Notes under the pieces: model-generated
What the model saw: the letters and a program-made list of their open reading frames with translations, nothing else
Database searches by the model: none
What the model was told of the DNA's origin: nothing
Shown: positions 44,632 through 56,120 of the stretch, in pieces
Numbering within the stretch: the stretch's first letter is position 1
How the letters are laid out: each line of letters opens with the position of its first letter
NCBI RefSeq assembly: GCF_003711515.1
Contig: NW_021167084.1
Coordinates: 2,087,932 to 2,151,931, forward strand
Length of the DNA: 64,000 nt
From: Sodiomyces alkalinus F11
Lineage: Eukaryota; Ascomycota; Sordariomycetes; Glomerellales; Plectosphaerellaceae
Direction: 5' to 3'
Position numbers and translations under genes: made by a program

Positions 44632-47600
44632 ATGGCACAAACCAGGGGCCAAGCCAATGGCACGAGCCACGTCGTTCCACATATGAACGGCAAGGCTTCG
44701 TACGCCGAGAAACACAAGATTGCCGACCATTTTATCGGTGGCAACAACCTGGCCAATGCTCCGGCCTCGAAGGTCAAGGACTTTGTGGCTGCGCACGATG
44801 GTCACACCGTAATCACAAATGTGCGCCCCTTTTCCCCCTCCCCGAGCCCTGACAGATCCGAGTTGGACGCGCCGCAACCATACTGACCATTCCACAGGTC
44901 CTCATCGCCAACAACGGTATCGCTGCCGTAAAGGAGATTCGATCTGTGCGGAAATGGGCTTACGAGACATTCGGCGATGAGAAGGCCATTCAATTCACTG
45001 TCATGGCCACACCGGAGGATCTGGCAGCCAACGCTGATTACATCCGCATGGCCGACCACTACGTTGAGGTCCCAGGAGGCACAAACAACCACAACTATGC
45101 CAATGTCGAGCTCATCGTTGACATTGCCGAGCGGATGAATGTCCACGCCGTATGGGCTGGCTGGTACGTCTCTTCCCATCTGGGCCCCTTAGGATCGCCT
45201 CCCTCCCCCCTCTCTCGACAGCTCGAGCTAATCGCTGCTTCCTCATCATAGGGGTCACGCCTCCGAGAATCCTAAGCTTCCCGAATCCCTCGCCGCTTCT
45301 CCCAAGAAGATCGTCTTCATTGGCCCTCCCGGCTCTGCGATGCGCTCTCTGGGTGATAAGATCTCCTCCACAATCGTCGCCCAGCACGCTGAAGTGCCGT
45401 GCATTCCTTGGTCGGGAACCGGCGTCGACGAAGTGGACGTTGACGACCAGGGGATTGTTACCGTCTCCGACGGGGTCTACGCCAAGGGCTGTGTGACCTC
45501 GTGGCAGGAGGGTCTTGAACGCGCCAGGGAGATTGGGTTCCCCGTCATGGTCAAGGCGTCCGAGGGCGGTGGCGGTAAGGGCATCCGAAAGGTCGTGTCC
45601 GAGGAGAACTTTGAGCAGCTGTACAAGGCTGCTGCCAGCGAGATTCCCGGCTCTCCCATCTTCATCATGAAGCTGGCCGGCAACGCGAGACATTTGGAGG
45701 TCCAGCTCCTTGCTGATCAGTACGGCAACAACATCTCCCTCTTCGGCCGTGACTGTTCCGTGCAGCGCCGTCACCAGAAGATCATCGAGGAAGCGCCCGT
45801 CACCATCGCCAAGGACGAGACCTTCAAGGCCATGGAGGAGGCCGCCGTCCGCCTGGGCAAGCTGGTCGGCTACGTCTCTGCCGGTACCGTCGAGTATCTC
45901 TACTCCCACGCCGAGGACAAGTTCTACTTCCTCGAACTCAACCCGCGTCTGCAAGTCGAGCACCCTACCACCGAGATGGTCAGCGGTGTGAACTTGCCCG
46001 CCGCCCAGCTTCAAGTCGCCATGGGCATTCCTCTCCACAGGATCCGCGACATCAGGTTGCTCTACGGCGTGGACCCCAAGACCGCCACTGAGATTGACTT
46101 CGAGTTCAAGAACCCCGAGAGCGAGAAGACCCAGCGGCGCCCGCGCCCCAAGGGCCATACCACCGCCTGCCGTATTACTTCCGAGGATCCCGGCGAGGGC
46201 TTCAAGCCGTCGAACGGGGTGATGCACGACCTGAACTTCAGGAGTAGCTCCAACGTATGGGGTTACTTCTCCGTCAGTTCCGCCTCGAGTATCCACAGCT
46301 TCTCCGATTCGCAGTTCGGTCACATCTTCGCCTACGGAGAGAACCGCTCGGCATCGCGGAAACACATGGTCGTCGCCCTCAAGGAGCTCAGCATTCGTGG
46401 TGATTTCCGAACCACTGTCGAGTACCTGATCAAGCTCCTCGAGACGGAGGCTTTTGAGGACAACACCATCACCACCGGCTGGCTGGACGAGCTCATCACC
46501 AAGAAGCTCACCGCCGAACGGCCCGATCCCATGCTTGCCGTTGTCTGCGGTGCCATCACCAAGGCTCATATTGCCAGTGAGGGCTGCATGGCCGAGTACC
46601 GTAAGAGCTTGGACAAGGGCCAAGTTCCCTCCAAGGACATCCTGAAGACCGTTTTCACCGTCGACTTCATCTACGAAGGTTTCCGCTACAAGTTCACTGC
46701 TACCCGCGCCAGCAGCGACAGCTACCACCTCTTCATCAACGGGTCCAAGTGTTCTGTCGGCGTTCGCGCTCTCAGCGATGGTGGTCTCCTCATCCTGCTG
46801 GACGGCCGTAGTCACAGTGTCTACTGGAAGGAGGAAGTCGGTGCGACCCGCGTGTCCGTCGATGGCAAGACCTGCCTTCTCGAACAGGAGAACGACCCCA
46901 CCCAGCTGAGGACCCCCAGTCCCGGCAAGCTCGTCAAGTACCTCGTCGATAACGGCGAGCACGTCAAGGCCGGCCAGAGCTTTGCCGAGGTGGAAGTCAT
47001 GAAGATGTACATGCCCCTCGTCGCTACCGAGGATGGTATCGTCCAGCTCATCAAGCAGCCCGGCTCTACCCTCGAGGCAGGTGACATTCTGGGCATCTTG
47101 GCCCTCGACGACCCCAGCCGTGTCAAGCAGGCCCAGCCCTTTGTTGCCCAGCTCCCCGTCTACGGCGAACCCGTGGCCGTTGGCACCAAGCCTGCTCAGC
47201 GTTTCTCCGTCCTCTACGGCATTCTCAAGAACATCCTGCTGGGCTACGACAACTCGGTCATCATGGCGCCCACTCTGAAGGAGCTCATCGGGGTCCTTCG
47301 CAACCCAGAACTGCCTTACAGCGAGTGGAACGCCCAATTCGCTGCTATGCATTCGCGCATGCCCAACAAGCTCGACGCGCAACTGGCCCAGATCGTCGAG
47401 CGCTCCAAGGCTCGTCAGTCTGACTTCCCGGCGAAGTCGCTTGCCAAGGCTTTCCAAAAGTTCATTGACGAGAATGTCGCCAGCGGTGACGCTGAGCTCC
47501 TCAAGACCACACTTTCGCCCCTGACGGCCGTCATTGAAGCCTATATCGACGGTCAGAAGACACACGAGCTCAACATCATTGGAAGCCTGCTCGACATGTA

Positions 47601-50600
47601 CACTGAGACGGAGAAGGTCTTCACCGGCCCCGGCCAGCAAGAAGACAGTGTTATACTGAAGCTGCGTGAGCAGAACAAGGACGACGCCTCCAAAGTTGTG
47701 CAGACTGTCCTGTCCCACAGCCGCGTCAATGCCAAGAGCTCGCTGATTCTTGCGATTCTCGAGGAGTACCGTCCCAACAACAAGCCCAACGTTGGAAATA
47801 TCGGCAAGCATCTCCTTGGCAGCCTACGGGCCTTGGCCGAGCTGCAATCCTCCCGCGCCACGTCCAAGGTTTCGCTCAAGGCTCGTGAGATCATGATCCA
47901 ATTGTCCATGCCTTCTCTCGAGGAGCGTACGAGCCAGATGGAGCATATCCTCAAGTCTTCCGTGGTCGAGTCACGGTACGGCGAAGCTGCCTTCGAGCAT
48001 CGTCAGCCCAACCTCGACGTCATCAAGGAAGTCGTCGACTCGAAGTACACTGTCTTTGACGTCCTTTCGCTCTTCTTCTCCCACGACGATCCTTGGGTCG
48101 GCATTGCCGCTCTCGAAGTCTACCTCCGGAGGGCCTACAGGGCTTACGTCCTCGAGGATGTGCAATACCACTGCGATGAGTCTGATAATCCTCTGTTCTG
48201 CTCCTGGGACTTTACCATGGGCAAGTTCGGCGAGGGCGAGTTTGGTCTGGCCCTTCAGTCGGCCGCGCCCTCCGCTGCCGCCACCCCTAGCGGACAGGAT
48301 TTCAAGCGGATTGCCTCGCTCAGCGACATGTCCTACTTCACCGCCAGGGTGAAGGGAGAGCCGTCTCGCAAGGGTGTCATCGCTCCCTGTAAGTACATCG
48401 ACGAGGCTGAGGACATCCTCTCCAGGGCCATCGAGACCCTCCCTCTCCAAGGACAGAAGAAGGGCGGCGCCGGTCTCATCCCCGACCTCTCTGGGAAGCG
48501 GAAGCTGCTCGGAGGGAAGCCGTCGGCCGAGGAGCTGATGCACGTTGTCAACATTGCCATCCGCGACTCGGAGAGCCGCAACGACGACGAGATCCTCACT
48601 CGCCTCCGACCCATTATCGAAAGCGCCAAGGATGATCTGCTCGCCCGTCGCGTCCGCCGCGTCACCTTCATCTGCGGCCACAATGACGGCTCGTACCCTG
48701 GCCACTACACCTTCCGTGGCCCCGAGTACACGGAGGATGACAGCATCCGGCACAGCGAGCCTGCTCTCGCCTTCCAGCTTGAACTGCACCGCCTCTCCAA
48801 GTTCAACATCAAGCCCGTCTTCACCGAGAACAAGAACATCCACGTGTACGAGGGCGTCGGCAAGGCCGTCGATTCCGATAAGCGTTACTTCACCCGTGCG
48901 GTGATCCGACCTGGTCGGCTGCGCGACGAGATCCCGACCTCGGAGTATCTCATCTCCGAGGCAGACCGCGTCGTGAACGACATCTTCGATGCGCTGGAGA
49001 TCATCGGGAACAACAACTCGGATCTGAACCAGGTCTTTATCAACTTCACCCCGGTCTTCCAGCTGCAGCCCTCCGAGGTGGAGAGGAGTCTGCAAGGTTT
49101 CCTGGACCGCTTCGGCCCTCGCGCTTGGCGCCTGCGTGTCTCGCAGGTCGAGATTCGCATCATCTGCACGGACCCCCAGACCGGGCTGCCCTGTCCCCTG
49201 CGCGTCATCATCACCAACACGTCGGGCTTCGTCGTCGAGGTGGACATCTACGCGGAGCGCAAGACGGAGAAGGGCGACTGGGTCTTCCACAGCATCGGGG
49301 GCACGAACGAGAAGGGCCCGATGCATCTCATGCCCACCAGCACCCCTTACCCGACCAAGAACTGGCTGCAACCCAAGCGCTACAAGGCCCATCTCATGGG
49401 CACCCAGTACGTCTACGATTTTCCCGAGCTGTTCCGCCAGGCCATCCAGAACACGTGGACGACGGCTATCCGGAAGATCGGCCCCCAGGTGGCCCAGCAA
49501 CAGCCCAAGGCAGGCGAGTGCCTGACCTACTCGGAGCTCGTCCTCGACGACAAGGACAACCTCGCCGAGGTCAATCGCGAGCCGGGCACCAACTCCTGCG
49601 GCATGGTCGGGTGGATCTTCACCGCCAAGACGCCCGAGTACCCCAAGGGCCGCAGGTTCATCGTTGTGGCCAACGACATCACCTACCTGATCGGCTCGTT
49701 CGGGCCCCAGGAAGACCATTACTTCAACAAGTGCACCGAGCTGGCTCGCAAGCTTGGCATCCCGCGCATCTACCTGTCTGCCAACTCGGGTGCTCGTCTC
49801 GGCGTCGCGGACGAGCTCATCCCCTATTTCAAGGCCGCCTGGAACGACCCTGAGAAGCAGGATGCCGGTTTCAAGTACCTCTACTTGGACGCCAAGGCCA
49901 AGGAGAAGTTCGACACCGCCGTCATCACCGAGGAGATTGAGGAGGATGGTGAGAAGCGTCACAAGATTGTCACCATCGTCGGCACGCAAGACGGGCTCGG
50001 TGTTGAGTGTCTGCGGGGCTCTGGCCTCATTGCTGGTGCCACCAGCCGTGCGTACAACGACATCTTCACCGTCACCCTCGTCACCTGCCGTTCAGTTGGT
50101 AAGTAGTTGCATGCATAAGAAGCTTGGAGAAAGTCCACACTCCTGCCTCAAAGTTCCTGTTGACTGACTTGTCTGTTTGATACTTAGGCATTGGTGCCTA
50201 TCTGGTCCGCCTTGGCCAGCGTGCGGTGCAGATTGAGGGCCAGCCTATCATTCTCACCGGTGCGCCCGCGCTGAACAACGTTCTTGGTCGCGAGATCTAT
50301 ACGTCCAACTTGCAGCTCGGCGGTACGCAAATCATGTACCGCAACGGTGTATCTCACATGACTGCCAACGACGACTTTGCTGGTGTCTCGAAGATTGTGG
50401 AGTGGTTGTCATTTATCCCCGAGAAGCGCGGCAGCCCGATCCCGGTAAGCCCAAGCGTCGATACCTGGGACCGCGAGGTCGTCTACGTTCCGCAGTCGAA
50501 GGAACCCCACGACGTGCGGTGGATGATTGGCGGCAAGACGGGAGACGACGGCAGCTTCGCGCCGGGCCTGTTTGACAAGGATTCGTTCGTCGAGACGCTC

Positions 50601-51713
50601 GGCGGGTGGGCCCGCACCGTGGTGGTGGGTCGCGCCCGTCTCGGCGGCATCCCCATGGGTGTGATCGCGGTGGAGACGCGCACCGTCGAGAACGTCATCC
50701 CTGCCGACCCTGCGAACCCCGACTCGATCGAGCAGGTGGTCCAGGAAGCCGGCGGTGTCTGGTATCCCAACTCGGCGTTCAAGACGGCGCAGGCTATCAA
50801 CGACTTCAACAACGGCGAGCAGCTGCCGATGATGATCCTGGCCAACTGGCGCGGCTTCTCGGGTGGCCAGCGCGACATGTACAACGAGGTTCTCAAGTAC
50901 GGTTCCTTCATTGTCGACGCGCTTGTCAAGTACGAGCAGCCCATCTTCGTGTACATCCCTCCGTTCGGTGAGCTGCGCGGTGGATCCTGGGTCGTCGTAG
51001 ACCCCACCATCAACCCGACGGCCATGGAGATGTACGCCGACGTGGAGTCCCGCGGCGGTGTGCTCGAGCCCGAGGGCATCATCGGCATCAAGTACCGCAA
51101 GGAGAAGCAGCTCCAGACGATGGCGCGCTTGGACCCGGAATACGCGTCGCTTAAGAAGCAGATGCAGGCGGCCGACCTGACCAAGGAACAGGAGAACGAG
51201 CTCAAGGCGAAGATGACGGCTCGGGAGAAGCAGCTCCTGCCGGTGTACTCGCAGATCGCGGTCCAGTTTGCCGACCTGCACGACCGCGCCGGTCGCATGA
51301 AGGCCAAGGGCACGATCCGCGAGGTCCTCGAGTGGAAGAACGCCCGTCGGTTCTTCTACTGGCGTCTTCGCCGGCGTCTCAACGAGGAGTTTATGCTCCG
51401 GCGCATGTCGGCCACGCTGCTCTCGACGGCGGCGGCGTCGCCCGAGAGGCGGGCGGAGCACCTTCGTCTCCTCGAGTCGTGGTCGAACATCATCAACTTC
51501 AGCACGGCCGACCGCGAGGCTGCGGTGTGGTACGAGAGCAACCGCAAGGCCATCACGGACCGGATTGAGTCGTACAAGGCCGAGAGCCTGGCGGAGGAAC
51601 TCGCGGCCTTGGTGCGCGACAATACCACCGCCGGCATGAGGGGTGTTCGTGAAGTCCTTCGGGTCATGCCGCCCGAGGAACGTGATCAGATTCTGAAATA
51701 TCTCAGGGAATAG
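44632..51713 (+). CDS. acc1: acetyl-CoA carboxylase, eukaryotic multidomain (about 2275 aa)
   Basis: Cytosolic biotin enzyme that makes malonyl-CoA from acetyl-CoA, ATP and bicarbonate, the first committed step of fatty-acid synthesis. Exons are 44632-44820, 44898-45163, 45252-50098 and 50188-51713; all junctions keep frame ([51 protein letters not shown]). Biotin carboxylase spans about residues 60-560, with the ATP-grasp glycine loop EGGGGKGI near 256. The biotinyl Lys is K736 in EVMKMYMPL. The central region carries [10 protein letters not shown] at 1169-1178; Ser1174 sits where yeast Acc1 has its Snf1/AMPK site (R-x-x-S plus downstream hydrophobic). Carboxyltransferase begins near [10 protein letters not shown] (1577) and includes [16 protein letters not shown] and [14 protein letters not shown]. 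The domains and length are complete and the protein looks functional. Confidence 0.97.
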
Positions 51714-52378
51714 AAGTATAGAGGGAGAGGAAGAGAGGGGGGAGGGGGGGGATACTAAAGACGGGAGCGTTCGATGAAGCACACAATTGCATTGTTCTCG
51801 GAGATTCTTCGGGGGTGGTTGCATATGCTGGGATCTGCTTTTGCTTTTTTACTTCATGTCTGTTGTTTTCTAGAGTTTGACTTTTTCTTTCCCTGTTGGC
51901 TTGTTCTTCTTCCATACCATATTGGGAGCCGGGTGTTGTTTTTCGTGTATCAGGGTCGTTCGAACATGTTCATATAATAGTGTAACCATGTTCACAAAGA
52001 ATCGAGTTGCTGATGATCTTCAATGGAAGTTTTCGCGGTTTACAATGCGCTGGTGATCAGGATCAACGGTCTCCGCGACAGGACCAAGTCGATGCTGTGA
52101 TACTGCTGCCCATTTCTTTTGTCAACCCGATTTAGCAGTCGGGCAATTTCAACTTCAGTTTGCTAGCTATTGGGCCTCCTGAAGAAAAATGCCGAGAGAG
52201 TAGATGGTTAAGCTGTCTTAACCACACTTTTCCCAAATAAAGCGGTCAATCCCTGCAGGATAACTGCGAAAGAGTCGAGCCCAGTGGTATCCTGCATCAA
52301 TCAGTAGGACCCTACTGTCTACAAATGTTTCTTTTGTGCCTTGCAGCCTTTCCTCTGTCACTTGGCGAACTGATCTCG
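51714..52378. other. convergent 3' flanks of acc1 and the minus-strand gene
   Basis: About 660 bases between two stop codons facing each other. G-rich just after the acc1 stop (51721-51751), then T-rich. No gene or RNA is recognised; transcripts from both sides probably end here. Confidence 0.55.
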
Positions 52379-54166
52379 TTACCCGCCCTGTCTCGCGTAG
52401 TTTCGACCCCTCTTCGCTTCCTGCTGACGCAGAATGGAGTTCACGATGGCGTTCGACAAGCCGGAAGGTGCCGGGAAGCCTTCGGGCCGGCCCGTGATAT
52501 CCAGAGTGGACGTCTTGGAGAACTTTCTCTTCTTGCTCGTCTGGCGCGCTAACTGGGGGGTCTGGTAGAGACTGACGGCGCTGGCGTTGCGCTTGCAGGG
52601 GGGGGAGGAAGAGGGCGAGACGGAGTTGTTTCTGTTGGTGTTGGTGCTGGTGTTGGTGCTGGTGCTGTTGCTGTTGCTGTTGCTGTTGCTGGCGTTTCTA
52701 GCATGGCCAGCATGACCGGGAGTGGTAACGGCGACGGCGGACGTGTGCGTCCTGAGAGGCGAGTGGAAGGTTGTGGTAGGCCGCGGGATGCCGAGGCGGG
52801 CAAGCTCGGCTTCCGAGAGGAGCGAGGTGCGAACGAGCCCGTGGGAGGCGAGAAAGTCGTCTGTTGCGTCTCGCGGCAGGACGATAAACCCGCGCGAAGA
52901 GATAACTTGCGCGATCTCCGGGAAGGGCATCGCCGCTAGAAGAGATTGGTTGTCCGTTAGCTCCGTTGATGGAGCGAGGCCGAAGGGATACGAGGAAGCA
53001 TTGTCGAAGCTGTTGGGTCTGCCAGTCTTCCTCTCGTTGTTATCGTTTGTGTTGCTGTTGACGTTGCTCTGCATCTCGGAGGGTGTAGGAGCAAGAGGAG
53101 GGCGACCAGCCCAAGGGGGGATAGGGGTAGGGCGGGTGTACAGGCGGTAGTTGTTGTCGTCCTTTCCTCCCTCTGACAACCGGATGAGCTTCGAGGTTTT
53201 TTCCTTCTCGTCAAACAGTTGGCCCGGCTGCTTGGTGAAAGTGACATCCTCGAACGAGAGGTCCATCGTCATCTCCTCCGTCGAGGGAAGGGGGCTCGTT
53301 GTGACGTCGGGAGTAGTGCTTCCTTGATTTTTCGATCCCGCAGACGTAGGGGGGCTGGATGCAGCCGCAACGGGAGCGTGGGAGACATCCTCGGTGAGAG
53401 CCAGGGCGTTCTAAGCCCGAGCGGTCTCTGGCTGCCAGAAGTGCTCCATTGGGGCTGTGAAGGTGAAGCGAGGTGGGATGCGTTGTCTGGGGTTGATGAC
53501 ACCAGAACAGCTCATTGTTGGGGTGAACGTCGGAGACTGGGTTTCCCGGATCACGCTGTTGTTGACGGCGGACGCGATTTTCTGATATTCAACAAGGTCA
53601 GTTTCCATTGCGGCCGTCAACATGGAATAAAGTTGTGCGTCTTCATCGTTGATGAGTGACTGCTCGGAGGCGAATTGGACTTCACTATCACCGCAAGTGT
53701 TCGGAGGAACCTGAACAGTATCAACTTTGGGGTAATGATATAACTGTTTCATGTCTCCCCGGCCTCGGTATGATTTGGTCTGAAAGACAGTATAGAGTCA
53801 GTAAGGATGGAAAGATGAACAAGAGACAACAGGGCAGAGTGTGTACTCCGCGATGGAAGTCTGCAAAGTGCGTTTATGGAGGAGAGAAAGAAGAAAAAGA
53901 AGAGAGGGAAAATATAAAACAAGGAAAAAGGAGAAAAAGAAACTAAATCAGTGGGAATCACGAGAGGGTAAACCATGGTAGGAAAGTCGCCTACTCTTCG
54001 GAATGGGCACTCACGCATCCTACGTTAGTAAAAATGGGAAGTTGCGTCTCTGGGGGAAAGAACCTGTCGTAGTGGCAACTCCGGATGATTCCACGATCCA
54101 GGTCCACGGTCCCACCCCCGTCGTTGACCTTGCCGAAGAGACAATTTGATGAGACGGGCGAACGTA
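52379..54166 (-). CDS. uncharacterised gene with conserved-looking 5' exons and an in-frame TAG; start outside the part resolved
   Basis: On the minus strand an exon (54166 down to 54015) reads SSNCLFGKVNDGG, TVDLDRGIIRSCHYDRFFPP and QLPIFTNVGC to a consensus donor GTGAGT. The 235-base intron (54014-53780) has branch TACTGAC and acceptor TTTCAG. The next exon continues in frame: TKSYRGRGDMKQLYHYPKVD, then acidic, helical NDEDAQLYSMLTAAMETDLV. At 53413-53411 a TAG interrupts, but the same frame stays open to TAA 52379-52381. That adds MTMDLSFEDVTF, FPEIAQVISSRGFIVLPRDA, Asn/Ser/Thr repeats, a basic KKRKF patch and LSNAIVNSILRQQEAKRGRN. No donor/acceptor pair of good quality removes the TAG. 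The first coding exon is not resolved, since the 54166 exon lacks an in-frame ATG. Possibilities are a nonsense allele, readthrough, two proteins, or a base error. The family is not recognised; the basic patch suggests a nuclear protein. Confidence 0.6.
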
Positions 54167-55850
54167 CTCATTCAGATGGTTGCGAAGAGTAAAGAGAGAT
54201 GGGATATGATTGTGTATATGGAGTATCGGTTACTATCCTAGTTAGGGAGGGGCTCTTCAATAGGGGTAGTTCAGAGACACTGACAAGGCGAGTTCGCTAC
54301 AGGCTACAGAGGTAACAGCTGTCAGGTCATCAAGATGTCCCGATTACATACATGCCGTGGTAACCCTCCTCGACACGCTTCTTTTGTCAAGAGTCAAACT
54401 TGAAACTCAACAGCGCCTCGGCTGTTCTGCAAGACCTGAATCGTGACATGTAACCAAAAAGACATACATCAGTTGTGACTTGTGAGTGCTATCCGCAAAA
54501 TCTCATCCCAGGCATCCACGTCAAGTAGATGAAGATTGTCTCCGGTCGAAACGAACTCAAGTTGACTTGCCCCATCTACCAACCTGACGGGTGCGAATGC
54601 GCATTGGAAGATGTTAATTGTCCCACAAGAGGAATCTTGTCCTTACTCTGAGGCACATTTCTATCTCTTATTCAGTTAAGACCTCTTGAATCCCCTACAA
54701 CCCTCCAGTTCTCACTACTATAACTACCTTATACTAATTACACTCACAAGTCTACTTCCGATACAATGGCTCCCGGTCTCGACATAGGTAGCCCACTATA
54801 TATGTTGCTTAGCTCCCCTTAACCTTAACTCCGACATAAGAAGACCCCTGCCCATAATAATGCCCTCCTGAATGGGCCATGACATGACGACAGGTTACCC
54901 AAGCCCTCATGCAATCAAAGACTAATGGAACTGCGCGCGCGGAAGTCGGCCCGAGAAGAAACTCGTCTGAACGCGAGATGGCCGACATTTGGGAAACGAC
55001 AATGGACACTTGTATGCTGTTTCTATAGGTCTTACCGGGAGGAATGACTGATGGTATTCACACAGCAGAAAGTGATACTGTGGGCGTCACTGGAACCCCC
55101 TTTACCCCTGAATCGCAAATGATATCGAAATAGACGGACACATCGACGGACAATTTCAACTCCTATACATGAGAGACTGTTTCCCACGAACGACCCCGTC
55201 CTACTAGGCATGGATAAGGCATCCTCGGCGTTGTCAACTTTGCAGTGCGTGAACCTCCCTCCCCGGAACGACTTGTCCTTGTTACGAAAGCCTATGCCAG
55301 TCGATCAGGTCATTGACGAGTCGAATTGACGGCATTCATTGTAAGGGGCTCCCCAAAATCTGGCAACCCGAGACGTCAGGTGATAGTAAAGACGGTTAAC
55401 GTTCAGGCCGGCCCTATGCCGGTTTCGCGTCGAAGTGCGGAGACGGGGGATATCGCGACCGTCTTTAGCTGTTGAATTTTTGTCCCATGAAAACCATCGA
55501 CGATAAGCCTCAGCTGAACAAACTCAACTGGCTTCGTTGCAGCTAGCCACATGGTAATTTTTAATTTTTTTCGTTTTTTTCTTCTTTTTCATTGAAGCCC
55601 CTCCTCCGTTCGTTGGGAACCGGCGCCTTCCACCGGGCGGGCTCAGCCGGGTTGCCCTTCCTGAAATCCCGCCCAGACAAAATAGCCCACGTTGGACATT
55701 GAAGATGGAAAAGGTATGCGATTGTAGTGTACTATTACCCAGTGCCGGACTGAAAATTGTGGAAACACGGAATCCAGTGCAGCACGGCGTAGACGATTGG
55801 GCAGGCGGCAGAGGTCCGGGACCCCTGATGGGAATTGATTCCCACAACTT

Positions 55851-55872
55851 ACACCTACACCTACACCTACAC
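55851..55872. repeat. 6-bp tandem repeat ACACCT, 3.7 copies
   Basis: Exact hexamers at 55851, 55857 and 55863 plus a 4-base partial copy. It is unlike the TTAGGG telomere repeat and sits in gene-free DNA. Confidence 0.9.
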
Positions 55873-56084
55873 GTAGAATATTCCTCGCCTCAATCCAAGA
55901 CCAAGCTAAAAACCCCACAGCCATCCAATAATTGACCGGCGGCCAGAAGATCAGCACGACTAAGAAGCGTCTCGTTCGTCTGGCTGGTTTGGGGGCTTTT
56001 CTTGTCCGTGAATACTCCGTACCACTTATTTTATCCCATGAGCACGAGGCCTGGACTAGTCGACGGATACCGCAGAGGATCCAG

Positions 56085-56120
56085 GTCACGGTAAGTCACG
56101 GTAAGTCACGGTAAGTTGCG
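56085..56120. repeat. 10-bp tandem repeat GTAAGTCACG
   Basis: Two exact copies (56091-56100, 56101-56110), a partial copy before them and a diverged copy GTAAGTTGCG after. Each copy contains the splice-donor-like word GTAAGT. Confidence 0.9.

Noticed and set aside
45112..47811. Long open frame (899 codons) antisense to acc1, with another of 672 codons at 47971-49989 and one of 471 at 50409-51824
   Set aside because: They mirror the GC-rich third positions of acc1 on the opposite strand, show no domain and have low-complexity composition. acc1 itself is complete and unmistakable.
54765..55020. Possible short gene starting MAPGLDI with a gtagcc intron
   Set aside because: Start context is good but no downstream exon keeps frame for more than a few codons, and the donor is weak.
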